Of a stretch of DNA of 64,000 nt, positions 35,314 to 45,572 are shown in pieces (the first letter of the stretch is position 1; each line of letters begins with the position of its first letter). The stretch comes from Clostridiales bacterium CHKCI001 (lineage in GTDB: Bacteria > Bacillota > Clostridia > Lachnospirales > Lachnospiraceae), in assembly GCA_900045905.1 (NCBI GenBank), contig FCNS01000007.1, forward strand, positions 1 through 64,000, read 5' to 3'. A program made the position numbers and the translations under genes. The notes beneath the pieces were generated by a model. It saw only the letters and a list, made by a program, of their open reading frames with translations. It did not search any database and was not told where the DNA came from.

Positions 35314-35450
35314 AATATTATGATTTCTAACTCCTTTCCAATCGTTATTGTTTGACGTTTTTCACTGTTTTATATTCTTATATTTTATCTTAAAACAATC
35401 ATTTTGTCAAAAAACATTTAAGATTGGAGGAAAGGAATCAGGAAAGTAAT

Positions 35451-37334
35451 TTATAGTCGTTTTACAAACAAAGCTCGAATTGCATTTAATATGGCAATAA
35501 TCATAACACCAACATCGGCAAAAATAGCCAGCCACATATTGGCAATACCGATCGCACCAAGTACAAGACAAATAAGCTTGATACCTAAAGCAAATACAAT
35601 ATTTTGGTAAACGATCCGAATACATTTTCTGGATATTTTGATTGCTTTCGCGATTTTCATTGGGTCATCGTCCATCAGGACAACGTCGGCTGCTTCAATC
35701 GCAGCGTCCGAACCCATAGCTCCCATAGCAATTCCAATATCAGCTCTGGAAAGAACTGGTGCATCATTTATTCCGTCTCCCACAAATGCCAATTTGGAAC
35801 GTTTTGTCTTTTCTTCTAATAGTTCTTCTACTTTGGATACTTTATCACCTGGAAGCAGTTCGCTGTAAACAGTATCAATTCCAAGTTCTCCAGCCACTTG
35901 ATTTGCTACCTTTTTGGTATCTCCAGTTAGCATAACAGTCTTTTCGACACCTGCCTGTTTTAACGCCGTAATGGCATCTTTAGAATGAGGTTTTATTACA
36001 TCAGAAATCACGATATGTCCTGCATAAGTGCCATCAATGGCCATATGAATAATCGTTCCTACCGAATGACAATCAATATAGGAAATATTCAAATGCTTCA
36101 TCAATTTATTATTGCCTGCTGCAACGATATGACCATCTACGTTGGCGATTACACCGTTACCACTGATTTCTTTTATATCACTTACTCTGGAACGATCCAG
36201 CTCTTTTCCATATGCTCGCTGAAGACTCTTGCTAATTGGATGAGAGGAAGCACTTTCTGCTAATGCTGCATATTCCAGAAGCTCTTCATTTTTTATTTTA
36301 TTATGATGAATCCCATTTACTTCAAATACCCCTTGTGTTAACGTTCCAGTTTTGTCAAAAACAACATATTTGGTCTTAGATAATGTTTCCAAATAATTGG
36401 AGCCTTTTACTAGGATTCCCTCTTTGCTAGCACCGCCAATTCCTGCAAAAAAGCTTAGTGGAATACTGATTACTAATGCACACGGACAGCTAATAACTAA
36501 GAATGTCAATGCACGATAAATCCAAATACTCCAATCTGGAGAAAGACCCATACCAAACATTCGTACCAATGGAGGCAAAACAGCCAATGCAACCGCACTA
36601 TAGCAGACAGCTGGTGTATAGTATTTTGCAAATTTTGAAATAAAATCTTCCGATCTTGACTTTCTAGAACTAGAATTTTCCACAAGTTCTAAAATCTTGG
36701 AAACCGTAGATTCTCCAAATTCCTTTGTTGTTTGAATCTTTAAAACCCCTGTCATATTGATACAGCCGCTGATTACTTCTTCTCCTAAATTGACTTCGCG
36801 AGGAAGACTTTCTCCTGTCAATGCACTTGTATTTAAGCTAGAATTTCCCTCTACAACGATACCGTCAATCGGAACTTTTTCCCCTGGCTGAACGACAATT
36901 ACGGTTCCGATTTCCACTTCATCTGGATCAACCTTTTCTAAGCTGCCATTTCTTTCAATATTTGCATAATCAGGACGAATATCCATTAAATCGCTAATAT
37001 TTTTACGGCTCTTTCCAACGGCATAACTTTGGAAAAACTCTCCAATCTGATAAAACAGCATAACAGCAATGGCTTCAGTATAATCTCCATTTTCATAAAT
37101 TGCCACTGCAATGGCTCCAAGCGTAGCGACCGCCATTAGGAAATTTTCATCAAACACCTGGCGATTTAAAATACCTTTGAATGCCTTCTTCAAAATATCA
37201 TAGCCAATAATCAAATACGGAACTAAATATAATCCAAATCGTACTATTCCATCCACTGGAACAAAATTTAAACCAATCATCATAACTGCTGCAATTATGA
37301 TCCGAGTTAGCATCTTTTTTTGTTTCTTACTCAT
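35451..37334 (-). CDS. cadA: P1B-type Zn/Cd/Pb-translocating ATPase
   Basis: A 627-residue metal efflux ATPase. Motifs: TGESLPREV, CPC in SCPCALVISIPLSFFAGIG, DKTGTLTQG, SSHPISKS, GDGINDAPVLSRADIGIAMG, and the C-terminal ADVGVMIIAILNA, the Zn/Cd/Pb-group signature. The N-terminal metal-binding domain is not fused but encoded separately by the 72-codon gene just upstream. Start ATG 37334 follows GGGAGGAAA; the TTG at 37358 lies before it. It exports Zn, Cd or Pb. It differs in class from the ATPase at 12677. Confidence 0.9.
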   Translation of the reverse strand: MSKKQKKMLTRIIIAAVMMIGLNFVPVDGIVRFGLYLVPYLIIGYDILKKAFKGILNRQVFDENFLMAVATLGAIAVAIYENGDYTEAIAVMLFYQIGEFFQSYAVGKSRKNISDLMDIRPDYANIERNGSLEKVDPDEVEIGTVIVVQPGEKVPIDGIVVEGNSSLNTSALTGESLPREVNLGEEVISGCINMTGVLKIQTTKEFGESTVSKILELVENSSSRKSRSEDFISKFAKYYTPAVCYSAVALAVLPPLVRMFGMGLSPDWSIWIYRALTFLVISCPCALVISIPLSFFAGIGGASKEGILVKGSNYLETLSKTKYVVFDKTGTLTQGVFEVNGIHHNKIKNEELLEYAALAESASSHPISKSLQRAYGKELDRSRVSDIKEISGNGVIANVDGHIVAAGNNKLMKHLNISYIDCHSVGTIIHMAIDGTYAGHIVISDVIKPHSKDAITALKQAGVEKTVMLTGDTKKVANQVAGELGIDTVYSELLPGDKVSKVEELLEEKTKRSKLAFVGDGINDAPVLSRADIGIAMGAMGSDAAIEAADVVLMDDDPMKIAKAIKISRKCIRIVYQNIVFALGIKLICLVLGAIGIANMWLAIFADVGVMIIAILNAIRALFVKRL

Positions 37335-37377
37335 TTTCAGTTTCCTCCCTGTTTTCAAATTGATTTAGGGCATATGG

Positions 37378-37596
37378 TTAAAGATAAATTTCACAGTCGT
37401 CTTCTACCTTTTTACAGTTTTCTCGTACCTTTTTCATAACTGCATTGATTTCCTGGCCATCTTCAAATTCTACGATCATTTTTTGTGTCATAAAATTTAC
37501 AACGGCGTTTCTAACTCCAACCGTTTTTTTCGCTGCATCTTCCATTTTATTTGCACAGTTTGCACAGTCTACTTCAATTTTATAAGTTTTCTTCAT
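37378..37596 (-). CDS. Heavy-metal-associated (HMA) domain protein
   Basis: A 72-residue ferredoxin-fold metal-binding protein: YKIEVDCANCANKMEDAAKK with the Cys-x-x-Cys site at 11 and 14, two beta-alpha-beta units, and an acidic C-terminus with an extra Cys (EDDCEIYL) as seen in Zn/Cd-handling HMA domains. It lies 43 bp upstream of the ATPase gene on the same strand, so it is effectively the ATPase's detached N-terminal domain. Confidence 0.88.
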   Translation of the reverse strand: MKKTYKIEVDCANCANKMEDAAKKTVGVRNAVVNFMTQKMIVEFEDGQEINAVMKKVRENCKKVEDDCEIYL

Positions 37597-37624
37597 AATA
37601 TCCTCGACTCCTTTTCTTTTATAA

Positions 37625-37680
37625 TAAATTAAATAATTAAATATTTGTTTAATCGTTTATACCTTTACTATACGCAGCAT
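37625..37680 (-). promoter_or_regulatory. AT-rich region with an imperfect dyad upstream of the HMA/ATPase genes
   Basis: ATTAAATATTTGTTTAAT (about 37637-37654) is an imperfect palindrome, followed by sequence resembling a promoter. ArsR/SmtB operators have this AT-rich dyad form. No ArsR gene is in the window, so this is only a weak suggestion. Confidence 0.25.
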
Positions 37681-37788
37681 TCGAAAAAAAGTCAATGCTT
37701 TTGAAAAAGCATTTCTATTTTGGCGAAAATTGTTTCTAAATGGGATATTTTTATGTTAAAATGAAAGATGGAGGTGAAAAAATTATAA

Positions 37789-38775
37789 ATGGACTATAAG
37801 ACTCAGACAATGGAAAAACTAGATCAAATTTCCGATGGAGAATGGATCATAAAAAAGAATTCATCCTTTTGTCCTAATTCTCCTTGCCTTTCTGGAAAAG
37901 GGTTAATTGAAATATTTTCAGTTCTTCCAGGTATGGAGCTTTCATTTCATTATTACCTGGTAGATTCTATTTCATTTCATTTACAAACAAATTCTCCCAT
38001 GGCAGAGATAATTTATTGTAAACATGGAAGGATGGATTGGAAAACAAAAGATGGAACCCCGTTTTCCCTTCGTTCTGGGGATCTCCTGATTTGCAAAAGG
38101 GAAGGTAATTCTGATTTGAAATTAAGCCTGCCTTTAGGATATTATGAGGGCATTTTCATTTCTTTGGATTTCAAACAACAATTTTCTAATTTGCCTGAAC
38201 AATTAAAAGACATAACAATAACTGGAAAACAACTGGTTGAATTGTTTTGCTTTGAAAATAGGACTGCTATAATACGAAAAGAGGAGAAATTAGACTCGAT
38301 GTTTTCAGATTTCGATACGATTCCCGATTCGATACAAATTCCTTATTATAAATTAAAAATATTCGAGATTTTATTATTTTTGAGTACGATACCAACCAAA
38401 ATGCAGCCAAGTTCCTGTTTTTCTCAACAAATGGAACTAATAAAGAAAATCCATGCACAGCTCGTTCACCATTTGGATGAACGATTTACAATTGAAACAT
38501 TGTCAAAACAATATTTAATCAATACTTCTACATTAAAATCAGTATTTAAAATGGTTTATGGAATGCCAATTGCAACGTATATGAAAGAATATCGTATGAA
38601 AAAGGCAGCACAGTTATTACGTGAAACAGATGACACAATTGCAGCAATTGCGAAAAAAGTCGGATATGAAAGTCAAAGTAAATTTACGATTGCATTTAAA
38701 GATATCTTTCAAATGCTTCCAAGTGAATATCGAAGATCAATCCGAATATCGAATCGTTTAAATTTGAAAGAATAG
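37789..38775 (+). CDS. AraC-family transcriptional regulator
   Basis: A 328-residue regulator. The C-terminal HTH pair is FTIETLSKQYLINTSTLKSVFKMVYG and IAAIAKKVGYESQSKFTIAFKDIFQMLPSEYR. The N-terminus has a PchR-like sensor with a cupin-type core (MAEIIYCKHGRMDWKTKDGTPFSLRSGDLLICK). It is convergent with the glycoside operon (38867-44867). It is the nearest regulator and could bind the TAGCA repeats upstream of the GH2 gene (inference). Confidence 0.87.
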   Translation: MDYKTQTMEKLDQISDGEWIIKKNSSFCPNSPCLSGKGLIEIFSVLPGMELSFHYYLVDSISFHLQTNSPMAEIIYCKHGRMDWKTKDGTPFSLRSGDLLICKREGNSDLKLSLPLGYYEGIFISLDFKQQFSNLPEQLKDITITGKQLVELFCFENRTAIIRKEEKLDSMFSDFDTIPDSIQIPYYKLKIFEILLFLSTIPTKMQPSSCFSQQMELIKKIHAQLVHHLDERFTIETLSKQYLINTSTLKSVFKMVYGMPIATYMKEYRMKKAAQLLRETDDTIAAIAKKVGYESQSKFTIAFKDIFQMLPSEYRRSIRISNRLNLKE

Positions 38776-38777
38776 AG

Positions 38778-38842
38778 AAAAAGGTATCCGAACCGTTTGA
38801 TACAGCAATTATTTGTATATCTTACGGTTCGGATACCTTTTT
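38778..38842. terminator. Strong bidirectional terminator
   Basis: Perfect 19-bp stem (arms beginning AAAAAGGTATCC and ending GGATACCTTTTT) between the AraC gene and the end of the GH3 gene. Confidence 0.85.
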
Positions 38843-38866
38843 ATTTAAACCCTTCTCCCTTAGTTT

Positions 38867-41107
38867 TTAGTAATTTAAACCAAAATTCAATTCATAATAA
38901 TTTCCAACTTTGTCTCTGTAAGCATAAGCTTTTCCATTTTCGTCTTTCAGAGTGTCTGGAATATATGCGTCTTTTTCATATCCTGGTACATCATTCGGAC
39001 TAATGCAGACACCGTTCTCATCTACTTTCAATACTTCATCTCCACGTGGTAACGTCAAAGGCAATTTTCCTGTTGGTGCAAATTGGCCAAAGATCACATC
39101 TAAAGTAGCAGAAACATACGTATCAAAACCAGCTAAAAATGCATCGCAGTAAGGCTCTACATTGCCTACCTCCCAAGCAAGTGTGATATTTAAATTCGCA
39201 ACAACTTTGCCTCCTCTGTCATGAATTGTTCTTGCAATTTCAGCAATTCGTCCCACACCAGATAGCGTAGTTTCCAAATGGGTGGTAGCAGCTGGACGAC
39301 CTTCGTTATCCACATCTGGAACTGTTTTTCCTTCACAAAGATCCAACTCTAAATATCCAGGTGTTGCATTGAAATATTCTCCAGAAGATGGAGTTAAGAA
39401 CAAGATTGCATAATCTGCTTTTGTATAATCTTCGGTCAGCGTTATACTATCTTTTAACTGTTCTCTTAATGATTGTGTTGCTTTTTGTGCTGTTTCTAAA
39501 TTCTTATTAAAACATTCTGCGTAAACCAGTTTGCCATTTAATTTCTCAGAAGTTAATGGAAGTACATCGTCATTTTTCAAAAGCACTACACTCTTACGGT
39601 GTGCATCCATAGCATTCTCCCAGTCTGCTTTATTCGAAACGACCTCTACTGCTTGTTTTGGATCACGGTAAGGATTTTCAAACATACCCAGTTCAAACAT
39701 TTCTGTCAAAGTACGAGTCACAGCTCGATTTAACACTTCCTCTGTCAGAACTAACTCTTCCTTTGTAAATCCTTCTGGAACAGGGGTTGTTTCGTAGTAA
39801 TCATTGGAAGTTCGATCGTATGCTTCACGGCCAAATTCATTATCAAATAGACCGCTAATTAAGTCAACGCCTGCATGGTTGACTGCAAATCCAATTCGCT
39901 CTGGTTTATCTAACATTTCAACTCCCCAGCTCATGTTATGAACGATACCCGTGTCTGAGTTGATATATCCTTCAAAGCCCATTTGTTTACGTAAAAGTTC
40001 ATCGATAAATGGTTTATTATATGCAAAGCCATAAGGTAATAGTTCCATTGTATTACCGTTTTTATCAGTTTGGGTTTCACTTTTGGCTGCTGCTGGTTTT
40101 GCATAGTATGGCATAATCGAAGATGCATGATGATCTACTGCTACTTGGAAACCAGGAATATGATATTTTTCCAAAGAACCTTCTGTCTGGTAAACATTCC
40201 ACTGTCCCATCTGATAATGAGGATCAAATCCATTCTCTCTTGCTCCGCCGCCAGGGAAATGTTTTACTGTCATTGCAACACCATCCGATGTTATACCGTT
40301 TTCGCTTCCCTGAATACGTGGGATAATATGCTTAAATATTTCACAGATCAGATCAGGATCTTCCCCAAATGTACCATAAGTACGCTGCCATCTTGGATCA
40401 GAAACAATGTCAGCCATATACATATAGCCTTTTTTCAGTCCAACGGCGTTCCATTCTCGGCGAATACAATCTGCAAACTGATCCACAACCTCAATTCCAC
40501 TTCCTTTTACGGCAGCGGCAATTCCAAGCGTACCTGGCCAAGTAGCAAAAACTCCGCCTGCATCATTCATACCAAACACAATTTCTCCGTTTTCATTACG
40601 AGAATTGGAAACAACTTGTACTGGTACAAAATGTTCGCACTCTTCTGCTACCGCATGAAGCTGATTCAGCCAATCAGTCAAATCTTCCGTTGTAGGATTG
40701 GCACGCAAAATCAAATGACGAGAGAACCAATTTTTAATTAAGTCTGTCGTTCCAGGCAAATGCTGTTTTCCAAAGATCGTTTTACCATCAAACTCTGCGT
40801 CATCTAAAGTTCCTGACTCATCTAATTTCGGCTGATGATCTGGAAATTGGCTGAGATATTTTCCCATACGCCAGTCAGAGATAAAAAGTTGAGCAATTTT
40901 TTCATCTACAGTCAAGGTCTTGATATAGGCTTCTGCTCGTTCTTTTGCAGGAAGACGCCAATCATCATATGGCTTAAATTCTCCGCTGCCGTCTAAATCT
41001 TTAAAGTACAATCCATCTTTCTCGATTACCTTGCGGGACACAGTCCCAATAACTGGTCCCTCGGGATTTTTATAATATACAATATGATCGGATGCTTTTT
41101 TTGCCAT
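38867..41107 (-). CDS. GH3 beta-glycosidase
   Basis: A 746-residue glycoside hydrolase of family 3. The (alpha/beta)8 domain carries VKHFPGGGARENGFDPHY, and the nucleophile Asp is in GYINSDTGIVHNMSW. A C-terminal alpha/beta sandwich follows (VVLLKNDDVLPL, KVVANLNITLAWEVGN, GKLPLTLPRG). It has no signal peptide, so it acts on imported glycosides. It is the third gene of the GH2-symporter-GH3 operon, 15 bp after the symporter. It probably releases glucose or another sugar from a short beta-linked or steroid-type glycoside. Confidence 0.87.
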   Translation of the reverse strand: MAKKASDHIVYYKNPEGPVIGTVSRKVIEKDGLYFKDLDGSGEFKPYDDWRLPAKERAEAYIKTLTVDEKIAQLFISDWRMGKYLSQFPDHQPKLDESGTLDDAEFDGKTIFGKQHLPGTTDLIKNWFSRHLILRANPTTEDLTDWLNQLHAVAEECEHFVPVQVVSNSRNENGEIVFGMNDAGGVFATWPGTLGIAAAVKGSGIEVVDQFADCIRREWNAVGLKKGYMYMADIVSDPRWQRTYGTFGEDPDLICEIFKHIIPRIQGSENGITSDGVAMTVKHFPGGGARENGFDPHYQMGQWNVYQTEGSLEKYHIPGFQVAVDHHASSIMPYYAKPAAAKSETQTDKNGNTMELLPYGFAYNKPFIDELLRKQMGFEGYINSDTGIVHNMSWGVEMLDKPERIGFAVNHAGVDLISGLFDNEFGREAYDRTSNDYYETTPVPEGFTKEELVLTEEVLNRAVTRTLTEMFELGMFENPYRDPKQAVEVVSNKADWENAMDAHRKSVVLLKNDDVLPLTSEKLNGKLVYAECFNKNLETAQKATQSLREQLKDSITLTEDYTKADYAILFLTPSSGEYFNATPGYLELDLCEGKTVPDVDNEGRPAATTHLETTLSGVGRIAEIARTIHDRGGKVVANLNITLAWEVGNVEPYCDAFLAGFDTYVSATLDVIFGQFAPTGKLPLTLPRGDEVLKVDENGVCISPNDVPGYEKDAYIPDTLKDENGKAYAYRDKVGNYYELNFGLNY

Positions 41108-41122
41108 GTTATTTCCTCCAAT

Positions 41123-42532
41123 TTACTTTCTAGCTTTGCGGCGTCTTGCTAATTCAGCTACGTTCGCCTCTACTTTACTCTTAGTTAATGGGTAAAGGAA
41201 CAATAATGCTAATGCAACGGCTGCCAAACCAATGGCTGGAATAATACAAGATAAATTGAAAATATTAGATAAAACTTCTGGATAAGCACTAGGATTTTTT
41301 GCAACCACATCACTATAACCGATCATTGTCATCAATCCACCGATCATACCAGAAGATAATGCTTGACCTAATTTACGTGCAAAAGAATAAACAGAATAAA
41401 TTGTACCATCTTCACGAATTCCATTTTTTACTTCTGCATCATCAATTACATCTGTGATCATCGCCCAGATAATTGTATTAAAAATTCCAATTCCAATATA
41501 GGATAGCGTATAGAATCCTACGAATACATTTACATTTGATGGACGAATCACTAAACAGATAACCCATACAACGGTAGAGGCAATACAAGAAATGGTAGCC
41601 AATTCTTTCTTTCCAATCTTGGAAGCAATTTTCGCTGCAAGAGGAGCACAGATTAACAATACTACAATATTGCTAGTAAAAGAGGAAAGGGATTGTGCAG
41701 AACCACTGTTATAATAAACAGGGAATACATAAGGTGCCATACCAGTCATACCGAGCATACCTAAAAGTAACAAAATAGCTGCAGCAATAATACCTAATAA
41801 AGAGCGGTTCGTTGCAATTCTCTTTAACATAGCCCCAATATCTAATTTCGTTGTGTTTTGAGGAACTTCGATACGTTCAGTAACTAAATTAAAACAAAGC
41901 AAATGACAAATAATACCACATACAGCAAATACACCTGCGATAATCGTCATTTTAGAACCAGATAAAACAGTAGCTCCGTTTACTGTTTCATAAGCAATCA
42001 ATGGGGTACCTGTACCAATTACTAAACTTGCCAATGTTGCACCAATGTTACGGAAAGTAGAAAGCTGTGCACGGTCATCTGGATCAGAAGAAACAGCAGA
42101 TGCCATAGAACCGTAAGGAATATTAACCGAAGTATAGAAAATGGATCCCCATAAAATATAAGTGAAGAACATCCAGAATATTTTAAATCCCATAGGCATT
42201 CCCACAAAGCCTGATTGGAAAATTAAAAATGCTGCAATTCCAAGAGGGCCACACATACGACGAATCCATGGTTTGAATTTTCCGTCTTTTGTAGGTTTAG
42301 AACGGTCTACGATTTGTCCCATTGTTACATCTGTAACTGCATCAACAAAACGTGCAATCATCATCAAAGCACCTACAATGGCAGCTTCAACGCCCATTAC
42401 GTCGGTATAAAATTTCATCATAAACATGGATGATAACATAAAAGTGAAGTCATTTCCAAAATCACCAAATGCATATCCAATCTTATCCGCCATACCAAAT
42501 GGTTTGACGTTTTTATTTGTTTTTATTGCCAT
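41123..42532 (-). CDS. GPH-family glycoside:cation symporter
   Basis: A 469-residue secondary transporter with twelve helices of the glycoside-pentoside-hexuronide family (MelB/UidB/XynB). Hallmarks: KIGYAFGDFGNDFTFMLSSMFMMKFYTDVMG, RFVDAVTDVTMGQIVDRS and DVIDDAEVKNGIREDGTIYSVYSFARKLGQALSSG. It imports the glycoside cleaved by the flanking GH2 and GH3 enzymes, in symport with Na+ or H+. It is the middle gene of the operon. Confidence 0.9.
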   Translation of the reverse strand: MAIKTNKNVKPFGMADKIGYAFGDFGNDFTFMLSSMFMMKFYTDVMGVEAAIVGALMMIARFVDAVTDVTMGQIVDRSKPTKDGKFKPWIRRMCGPLGIAAFLIFQSGFVGMPMGFKIFWMFFTYILWGSIFYTSVNIPYGSMASAVSSDPDDRAQLSTFRNIGATLASLVIGTGTPLIAYETVNGATVLSGSKMTIIAGVFAVCGIICHLLCFNLVTERIEVPQNTTKLDIGAMLKRIATNRSLLGIIAAAILLLLGMLGMTGMAPYVFPVYYNSGSAQSLSSFTSNIVVLLICAPLAAKIASKIGKKELATISCIASTVVWVICLVIRPSNVNVFVGFYTLSYIGIGIFNTIIWAMITDVIDDAEVKNGIREDGTIYSVYSFARKLGQALSSGMIGGLMTMIGYSDVVAKNPSAYPEVLSNIFNLSCIIPAIGLAAVALALLFLYPLTKSKVEANVAELARRRKARK

Positions 42533-42596
42533 GTTATTTCTCCTTTTCTTTTTTCATTTTAAAGGAACTGTTTCCACACAGTAACCAAAAAGTTAA

Positions 42597-44867
42597 TTAT
42601 TTCTTATCAAATTGGATTAATTTGGCATTCAAGCTCTCTAAGAAACCTTCAGGAGCCATGGAACCTGCCATTCCAATTAATCCTTCTGGACTCATTGATC
42701 TCATCATATCCCACATACCAACATTTGGTGCTACTTCGAAGTTGGTTACTAGTTTTACGGCTTTTGCTGCGATTTCCAATGCTTCTTTACAGTTTGCAAT
42801 CTCTTCCATTGAGTCTTTTACACTATATTTACCTTCTGGGAATTCCATAGACGCTTTCAAATTCATTTCTCCAACTGTAGAGAACCAGTTAGCAACACCT
42901 TCCGCACGTTCATTTACTTCTGGTAAAACATAAATCTCAGGTTCTTTTTCTACTTTTTCTAGAGAAATAGAGTCTTTCACACTTCCCGCAGATGCTACAA
43001 GAATATTATTGCCTTCCGATAACGCAACTGTAAATACAAATACTTTGTCTGCAAATTGTTTTTCTACAAGTTTGCCATTTAAATACAAGGTAACAGCTGG
43101 CTGATTGGAATAAATACGGATCTGTGTCGTTTCTCCAGCACGCTGCGCATAACGACGCCCACAGATATGTACCATAGGCTTTTTGCTCCAGTATGCCTGA
43201 TAGATATAAAAGCTGTCTTTTTTCGTTTTCCGATCCATCGTAACTAAGCCTTTATTGTTTCGACCAGCAACACCGCCTTCATTACGAGCTGCACATCCAA
43301 AATCAAACATATTCCAGACATGACTGGACCAAATCCAAGGACGTTCATCCAGCACTTTTGCCATATGTTCATGATACAGAGCTTGATATTCTTCGGAATA
43401 ATCTTTGCAGGCAGGGTTAGGTCCATGATTGGTAATAACTCCCTCACAACCATATTCGCTAAGACCCACACATAAATCAGGATGTCTTTCATGGAAACGA
43501 TCCAGCCAAGGTCCATTGTCTTCTGTCTTACCACCATACCATCCAAAATAATGATTCCAACTTATTATATCTGTAATATGATGCATTGGGCTATCAATTG
43601 GAGTCATACTTACATGTGCGATCGTAGTCAAACGAGTAGGATCCAATTCTTTTGCTAATGCATTTAATTCCTTATGATTTTCTATTAATTGTTCCGAAAT
43701 ACCTCCAATTAGAATTTCGTTAGAAATACCCCAAAAACAGATAGAAGGGTGATTATAGTTCTGAATAATTAGTTCCTTTAACTGACTGATACAATTTAAA
43801 TGTGCCTCTGGATCTTTGTTAAAGACACTGATAAAAGGAATCTCTGCCCAAACAATGAAACCGAGCTCATCACAAGCATCATAGAAATCTTGAGAATGCT
43901 GATAATGTGCCAAACGGATTGTATTGGCTCCTAGTTCTTTAATGATTTGTGCATCTAAGTAATGATCTTCCTTCGTTAGTGCATTTCCCTTATAGAGCTT
44001 GTCCTGATGACGACTAACGCCTCGAAGTGGAGTTCGAACACCATTTAAAATAAATCCCTCATTTGGATCACAAGAAAAACTACGCACACCTGTACGGGTT
44101 GTAATCTCATCATAGCACTCATTACGTCTCTGAAGTGTTGCAGTAACTGTATAAAGATATGGACAATCAATTTCCCACAAGTTTACATCTGGAACATACA
44201 AGCAAATATTTGTGGAATCAGAAGGACGTGTACCACCAGCTACTTCATTTCCCTGAGCATCTTTAATGGAGTAAAGAACTGTAAAGTTTTCATCTGGATT
44301 TACAACATAGCTATTTAGCTCAAAAACTGCACCTCCACAATCGCAAGGCTTTGGAGTTACTGCAATGCCAGGTCCACCGTAATATTCCAAATCAAAATGA
44401 GTCTCTGGAACACTAATCAGATTTACACCTCGGTATAATCCTCCATAAAATGTAAAATCGGCCGACTGAGGATATACACTGTCCTTGTATTCATTCGAAC
44501 AATTAATTACTAGAAGATTTTCTTCTCCATTTTCCTTACACAAATCTGTGATATCAGCACGGAAAATGGAATAACCACCTTCATGATAAATTACCTTTTG
44601 ACCGTTCACATATAAAGTAGCCTGTTGTCCTGCCGCTAAAACCTCAACATATGTCCGTCCGCCTGCTAATGGCTGCTTTGGAGTATAGAATGTTTTGGCA
44701 TACCAATAACTGCCTCTGTCATAGCTGCCGTTTCCATCATGTCCATCTACGGCATTCCATGTATGTGGCAGATCTACATCACTCCAGCTCTTTGGTAAAG
44801 TTTCTGGAAGTCCAACATTTTGCTGAATAAACTTCCATCTCCGATTTAAATTTATAATATTTCGCAT
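42597..44867 (-). CDS. GH2 beta-glycosidase (beta-galactosidase/glucuronidase type)
   Basis: A 756-residue glycoside hydrolase of family 2. It has an N-terminal jelly roll (residues about 1-170), an immunoglobulin-like domain, and a TIM barrel with acid/base Glu in CFWGISNEI and nucleophile Glu in CVGLSEYGCEG. An extra C-terminal helical tail of about 120 residues (from EVNERAEGVANWF) is not usual for the family. No signal peptide. First gene of the operon, with AGGAGGAAT before the ATG. Whether it cleaves galactosides, glucuronides or another substrate cannot be said. Confidence 0.87.
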   Translation of the reverse strand: MRNIINLNRRWKFIQQNVGLPETLPKSWSDVDLPHTWNAVDGHDGNGSYDRGSYWYAKTFYTPKQPLAGGRTYVEVLAAGQQATLYVNGQKVIYHEGGYSIFRADITDLCKENGEENLLVINCSNEYKDSVYPQSADFTFYGGLYRGVNLISVPETHFDLEYYGGPGIAVTPKPCDCGGAVFELNSYVVNPDENFTVLYSIKDAQGNEVAGGTRPSDSTNICLYVPDVNLWEIDCPYLYTVTATLQRRNECYDEITTRTGVRSFSCDPNEGFILNGVRTPLRGVSRHQDKLYKGNALTKEDHYLDAQIIKELGANTIRLAHYQHSQDFYDACDELGFIVWAEIPFISVFNKDPEAHLNCISQLKELIIQNYNHPSICFWGISNEILIGGISEQLIENHKELNALAKELDPTRLTTIAHVSMTPIDSPMHHITDIISWNHYFGWYGGKTEDNGPWLDRFHERHPDLCVGLSEYGCEGVITNHGPNPACKDYSEEYQALYHEHMAKVLDERPWIWSSHVWNMFDFGCAARNEGGVAGRNNKGLVTMDRKTKKDSFYIYQAYWSKKPMVHICGRRYAQRAGETTQIRIYSNQPAVTLYLNGKLVEKQFADKVFVFTVALSEGNNILVASAGSVKDSISLEKVEKEPEIYVLPEVNERAEGVANWFSTVGEMNLKASMEFPEGKYSVKDSMEEIANCKEALEIAAKAVKLVTNFEVAPNVGMWDMMRSMSPEGLIGMAGSMAPEGFLESLNAKLIQFDKK

Positions 44868-44929
44868 ATTATTCCTCCTCTTTTCTTAGTATTATTTAGG
44901 GAAATTTCCAAAAGAACTTCATTGATTGC

Positions 44930-44991
44930 ATTATAACATAGCAATTTTATCTATCTATAGCACAATTTTCGCTTTTTATAGCATGATTTTT
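44930..44991 (-). promoter_or_regulatory. Activator-type promoter of the GH2 operon
   Basis: On the minus strand a TATAAT at 44935-44930 has no proper -35. Upstream of it three direct repeats of AAAATnnTGCTA (plus-strand TAGCA at 44939, 44958 and 44979) are spaced 19 and 21 bp. Two-turn direct repeats near the -35 are typical AraC-family activator sites. Confidence 0.5.
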
Positions 44992-45170
44992 TGGGTATTG
45001 TATTTTTAACAAAAAATTGTGCTAATTTTCCTAAAATTCAAGCAATCATAATATACGTTTCAAAACACCAACAAAGCCCTAAATTAGACAACCTTAGTCT
45101 AACTGTCGTGAATATTGTTACCGTACCTATCCATGAATATGCAAAAAATTCTCTGAGATTCAAAAGAAAT

Positions 45171-45229
45171 AGAAACGCAATCCTACCACTTAGTGTTCTA
45201 CGCATTTGAAGTGGTAGGATTGCGTTTCT
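45171..45229 (-). terminator. 21-bp perfect hairpin
   Basis: Perfect 21-bp inverted repeat (arm begins AGAAACGCAATCC) with a 17-nt loop. It lies 47 bp past the minus-strand fragment at 45276 and is followed in that direction by T-rich sequence, so a terminator fits. A partly similar string (GCAATCCTAC, then TTTCTGTGTT) recurs near 47091-47141. The remaining 44992-45170 shows nothing. Confidence 0.55.
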
Positions 45230-45275
45230 GTGTTCCATATGGATTAGTTTTTTTAAAACAGCGTTAGTATTATTC

Positions 45276-45572
45276 TCAACATAAAGCAAATGTATTTCCT
45301 CTATTTCCATCTCCAGGCTCAAATGTCAACTGGAGTGTGTGACCAAACAAACCAGAAATTGGGGCAATTTTTACTTGAGGTATCTCCGTGAGTCGCGTCA
45401 TATAAATAAGATAATGTATTATTGTGTCTGCTTCTTGTTCACTTATATTCTCATGGTGAAGTACATATGCTTTGTTGTAATCTTCACCACAGCTATTAAG
45501 CCATTCCTCAATTCTGGGATTATCCATCTCTTGCAAATAATCATCAATTGGCAGCGTTGTAACCCAAGAATC
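45276..45572 (-). pseudogene. C-terminal fragment of an unrecognised protein
   Basis: An open stretch of about 98 codons begins right after a TAA without a start codon: DSWVTTLPIDDYLQEMDNPRIEEWLNSC, then NKAYVLHHENISEQEADTIIHYLIYM, SGLFGHTLQLTFE and a natural stop. It reads as the tail of a real protein whose N-terminal part is gone; the joint lies against the methyltransferase fragment at 45573. Family not recognised. Confidence 0.45.

Noticed and set aside
45038-45322. 94-codon minus-strand frame
   Set aside because: It is created by the 21-bp hairpin and overlaps the gene fragment at 45276.
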